NCBI GenBank assembly: GCA_014584635.1
Contig: JACTML010000126.1
Span: forward strand, 1 to 9,460
DNA length: 9,460 nucleotides
Reading direction: 5' to 3'
Source of the DNA: Nitrosomonas eutropha
Lineage (GTDB): Bacteria > Pseudomonadota > Gammaproteobacteria > Burkholderiales > Nitrosomonadaceae
In this document: one piece after another, positions 6,292 to 9,460 of the stretch
Position numbering within the stretch: the stretch's first letter is position 1
How the letters are laid out: every line of letters starts with the position of its first letter
Made by a program: the position numbers and the translations under genes
The notes under the pieces: generated by a model
Told to the model about the DNA's origin: nothing
The model's input: only the letters and a program-made list of their open reading frames with translations
Databases searched by the model: none

Positions 6292-7113
6292 TCAACCAGC
6301 GGACCAGTCGATCAGGCCGGAATAGGCAGTCAGTAAAATAATCAATCCGAAACCAATGCGATACCAGGCAAACGGGGTAAAGTCATGGTGACTTACGTAG
6401 CGGATAAATCCACGTATCGCAATCAATGCGCTGATAAAAGCAGCGATTGATCCCACCACAAATATTCCCAGATCATCACTGTGCAGAAATTCCCGATGTT
6501 TGTAGACGTCGTAAAAGGTCGCTGCGAACATCACTGGAATGGCCAGAAAAAAGGAAAACTCCGCCGCCGCCTTGCGCGATAATCCGAATAATAATCCGCC
6601 GATAATGGTTGCGCCGGAGCGAGAAGTGCCCGGAATCAGCGCCAGGCATTGTGCACAGCCGATTTTGAGCGCGTGTTTCCAGTTCATGTCGTCTACATGT
6701 GCAACCTCTATCCGGTGTTCCCGATGTTCCGCCCACAGAATGATTATGCCGCCAATAACCAGTGCCAGTGCAACGGGTAGAGGATGAAACAGATAGTGTT
6801 TTATTATTTTGATAAATAACAGACCCAGAATTGCAGCTGGCAGGAAAGCAATAAACAGGTTCAGTACAAAGCGATTGGCTTGTTGCGTTCCCAGATTTCT
6901 GACTACGTTGATCAGCCGTTGACGATATTCCCAACAGACGGAAAGAATGGCTCCCAGTTGTATGGCTACGGTAAAAACCTGCGCCCGGTCATCGTTGAAA
7001 TCAAGCAAATCGCCTGCCAATATCAGATGTCCGGTGGATGAGATTGGTAGAAACTCAGTCAGTCCTTCAACAATACCCAATAGCAATGCCTTGATGAGAA
7101 TCAGCCAATCCAT
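6292..7113 (-). CDS. uppP: Undecaprenyl-diphosphatase UppP (BacA)
   Basis: UppP is an integral inner-membrane enzyme that removes a phosphate from undecaprenyl pyrophosphate, recycling the lipid carrier for peptidoglycan and surface polysaccharides; high levels confer bacitracin resistance. The 273-residue protein has the two diagnostic motifs: [18 protein letters not shown] (15-32), with E16 and E20, and [12 protein letters not shown] (159-170), with R165. Several hydrophobic segments follow throughout (for example about 82-101, 114-127, 185-200, 216-234, 252-268), as expected. TTAGGA lies 4-5 nt before the ATG at 7113. It follows thiC on the same strand after 43 nt with no terminator in between, so it may be read through from the thiC transcript. 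Its 3' end meets the rhodanese gene with an 11-nt gap. Confidence 0.96.
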   Translation of the reverse strand: MDWLILIKALLLGIVEGLTEFLPISSTGHLILAGDLLDFNDDRAQVFTVAIQLGAILSVCWEYRQRLINVVRNLGTQQANRFVLNLFIAFLPAAILGLLFIKIIKHYLFHPLPVALALVIGGIIILWAEHREHRIEVAHVDDMNWKHALKIGCAQCLALIPGTSRSGATIIGGLLFGLSRKAAAEFSFFLAIPVMFAATFYDVYKHREFLHSDDLGIFVVGSIAAFISALIAIRGFIRYVSHHDFTPFAWYRIGFGLIILLTAYSGLIDWSAG

Positions 7114-7156
7114 GATGTCCTAATATAAGAGGTTTAAACAGGTAAAATCGGCAAAG

Positions 7157-9186
<2,030 letters not shown>

Positions 9187-9260
9187 CCAAAGCTGTCAAG
9201 CTAAAGTAAATATGGAATAATTGCAAGTCCGATTCTTTCATTAACAACAGAATTAGATTT

Positions 9261-9460
9261 ATGACGAACCTTGAACAAAGCCGCTTCAATATGGTGGAAC
9301 AGCAAATCCGGACGTGGAACGTACTGGATCAGGATATCCTGGATTTGTTATATCAGGTAAAGCGCGAAGAATTTGTCCCTGCAGCGTATCGTTTTATGGC
9401 ATTCACGGATATGGAAATCCCGCTGGAGCATGATGCGGTGATGCTGGCTCCCAAGATGGA
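9261..9460 (+). CDS. Protein-L-isoaspartate O-methyltransferase family protein, N-terminal part (cut by window edge)
   Basis: Sixty-six complete codons are visible from ATG 9261 to the edge, open throughout. The sequence reads MTNLEQSRFNMVEQQIRTWN, continues with VLDQDILDLLYQVKREEFVP (21-40) and ends with ML-PKM. The pattern NMVEQQIR-W-V-D---L--L--V-RE-FVP--YR---F-D--IPL and ML-PK is typical of the N-terminus of the Pcm family, which methylates isoaspartyl residues in damaged proteins. The SAM-binding glycine-rich motif lies beyond the window. In betaproteobacteria this branch often sits apart from the surE-pcm locus, and its substrate is less certain, so no gene symbol is given. There is no good Shine-Dalgarno sequence before the ATG. 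It is divergent from the thiC leader across about 75 bp. Confidence 0.82.
   Translation, partial: MTNLEQSRFNMVEQQIRTWNVLDQDILDLLYQVKREEFVPAAYRFMAFTDMEIPLEHDAVMLAPKM

Noticed and set aside
9194..9199. Perfect minus-strand TTGACA as a -35 box for thiC
   Set aside because: A -10 element at normal spacing would fall inside the riboswitch aptamer, so transcription from it would lack the 5' half of the aptamer. The real promoter is probably further upstream and I could not fix it.

Overview
The window looks like chromosomal core genome of a betaproteobacterium, most likely of the Nitrosomonas type. This is inferred from the character of the MotA/MotB, ThiC and isoaspartate-methyltransferase-like proteins, from moderate base composition, and from a dispersed CGTC(A/G)TTGCGAG-type intergenic repeat. 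No species marker such as rRNA is present. I see no insertion sequence, phage gene, CRISPR array, tRNA or rRNA. The genes are mostly intact housekeeping genes, and both ends are cut inside genes.

Layout. Positions 1-174 (minus) hold the N-terminal 58 codons of a nucleoside-deaminase-like protein that runs off the left edge. It is divergent from a plus-strand motility unit. That unit has a sigma-28 (FliA-type) promoter at 269-296, then motA (326-1186), motB (1229-2173) and an overlapping or abutting gene for a membrane-anchored class I SAM methyltransferase (to 2933). Converging on it is cysS (minus, 2959-4356), the cysteinyl-tRNA synthetase. Divergent from cysS are two tandem cyclophilin-type peptidyl-prolyl isomerases: an exported one (4477-5121) and a cytoplasmic one (5140-5631). 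They lie in a near gap-free 540-bp register and look like a tandem duplication. A 100-bp imperfect palindromic repeat (5650-5751) separates them from a single-domain rhodanese (5828-6280). Converging on the rhodanese is a minus-strand pair: thiC (7157-9055), then 43 nt later uppP (6292-7113). thiC is preceded by a clear TPP riboswitch (aptamer about 9099-9186), and a hairpin at 9061-9085 can mask the thiC ribosome-binding site. At the right edge, divergent from thiC, an isoaspartyl-methyltransferase-family gene begins at 9261 and is cut by the window end.

How the genes work together. MotA and MotB form the proton-driven stator of the flagellar motor. The methyltransferase behind them may be co-transcribed, but its target is unknown. 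CysS charges tRNA-Cys. The two cyclophilins catalyse proline isomerisation on either side of the inner membrane. ThiC makes the thiamine pyrimidine (HMP-P) and is feedback-controlled by TPP. UppP recycles undecaprenyl pyrophosphate for cell-wall synthesis and may be read through from the thiC transcript.

I did not find a convincing new multi-gene system. The points most worth a second look are the motA leader (sigma-28 promoter, an 8-bp inverted repeat framing the ribosome-binding site, and CTGGC/GCCAG repeats upstream), the membrane methyltransferase attached to motAB, the ribosome-binding-site-masking architecture of the thiC leader, and the possible thiC-uppP linkage.
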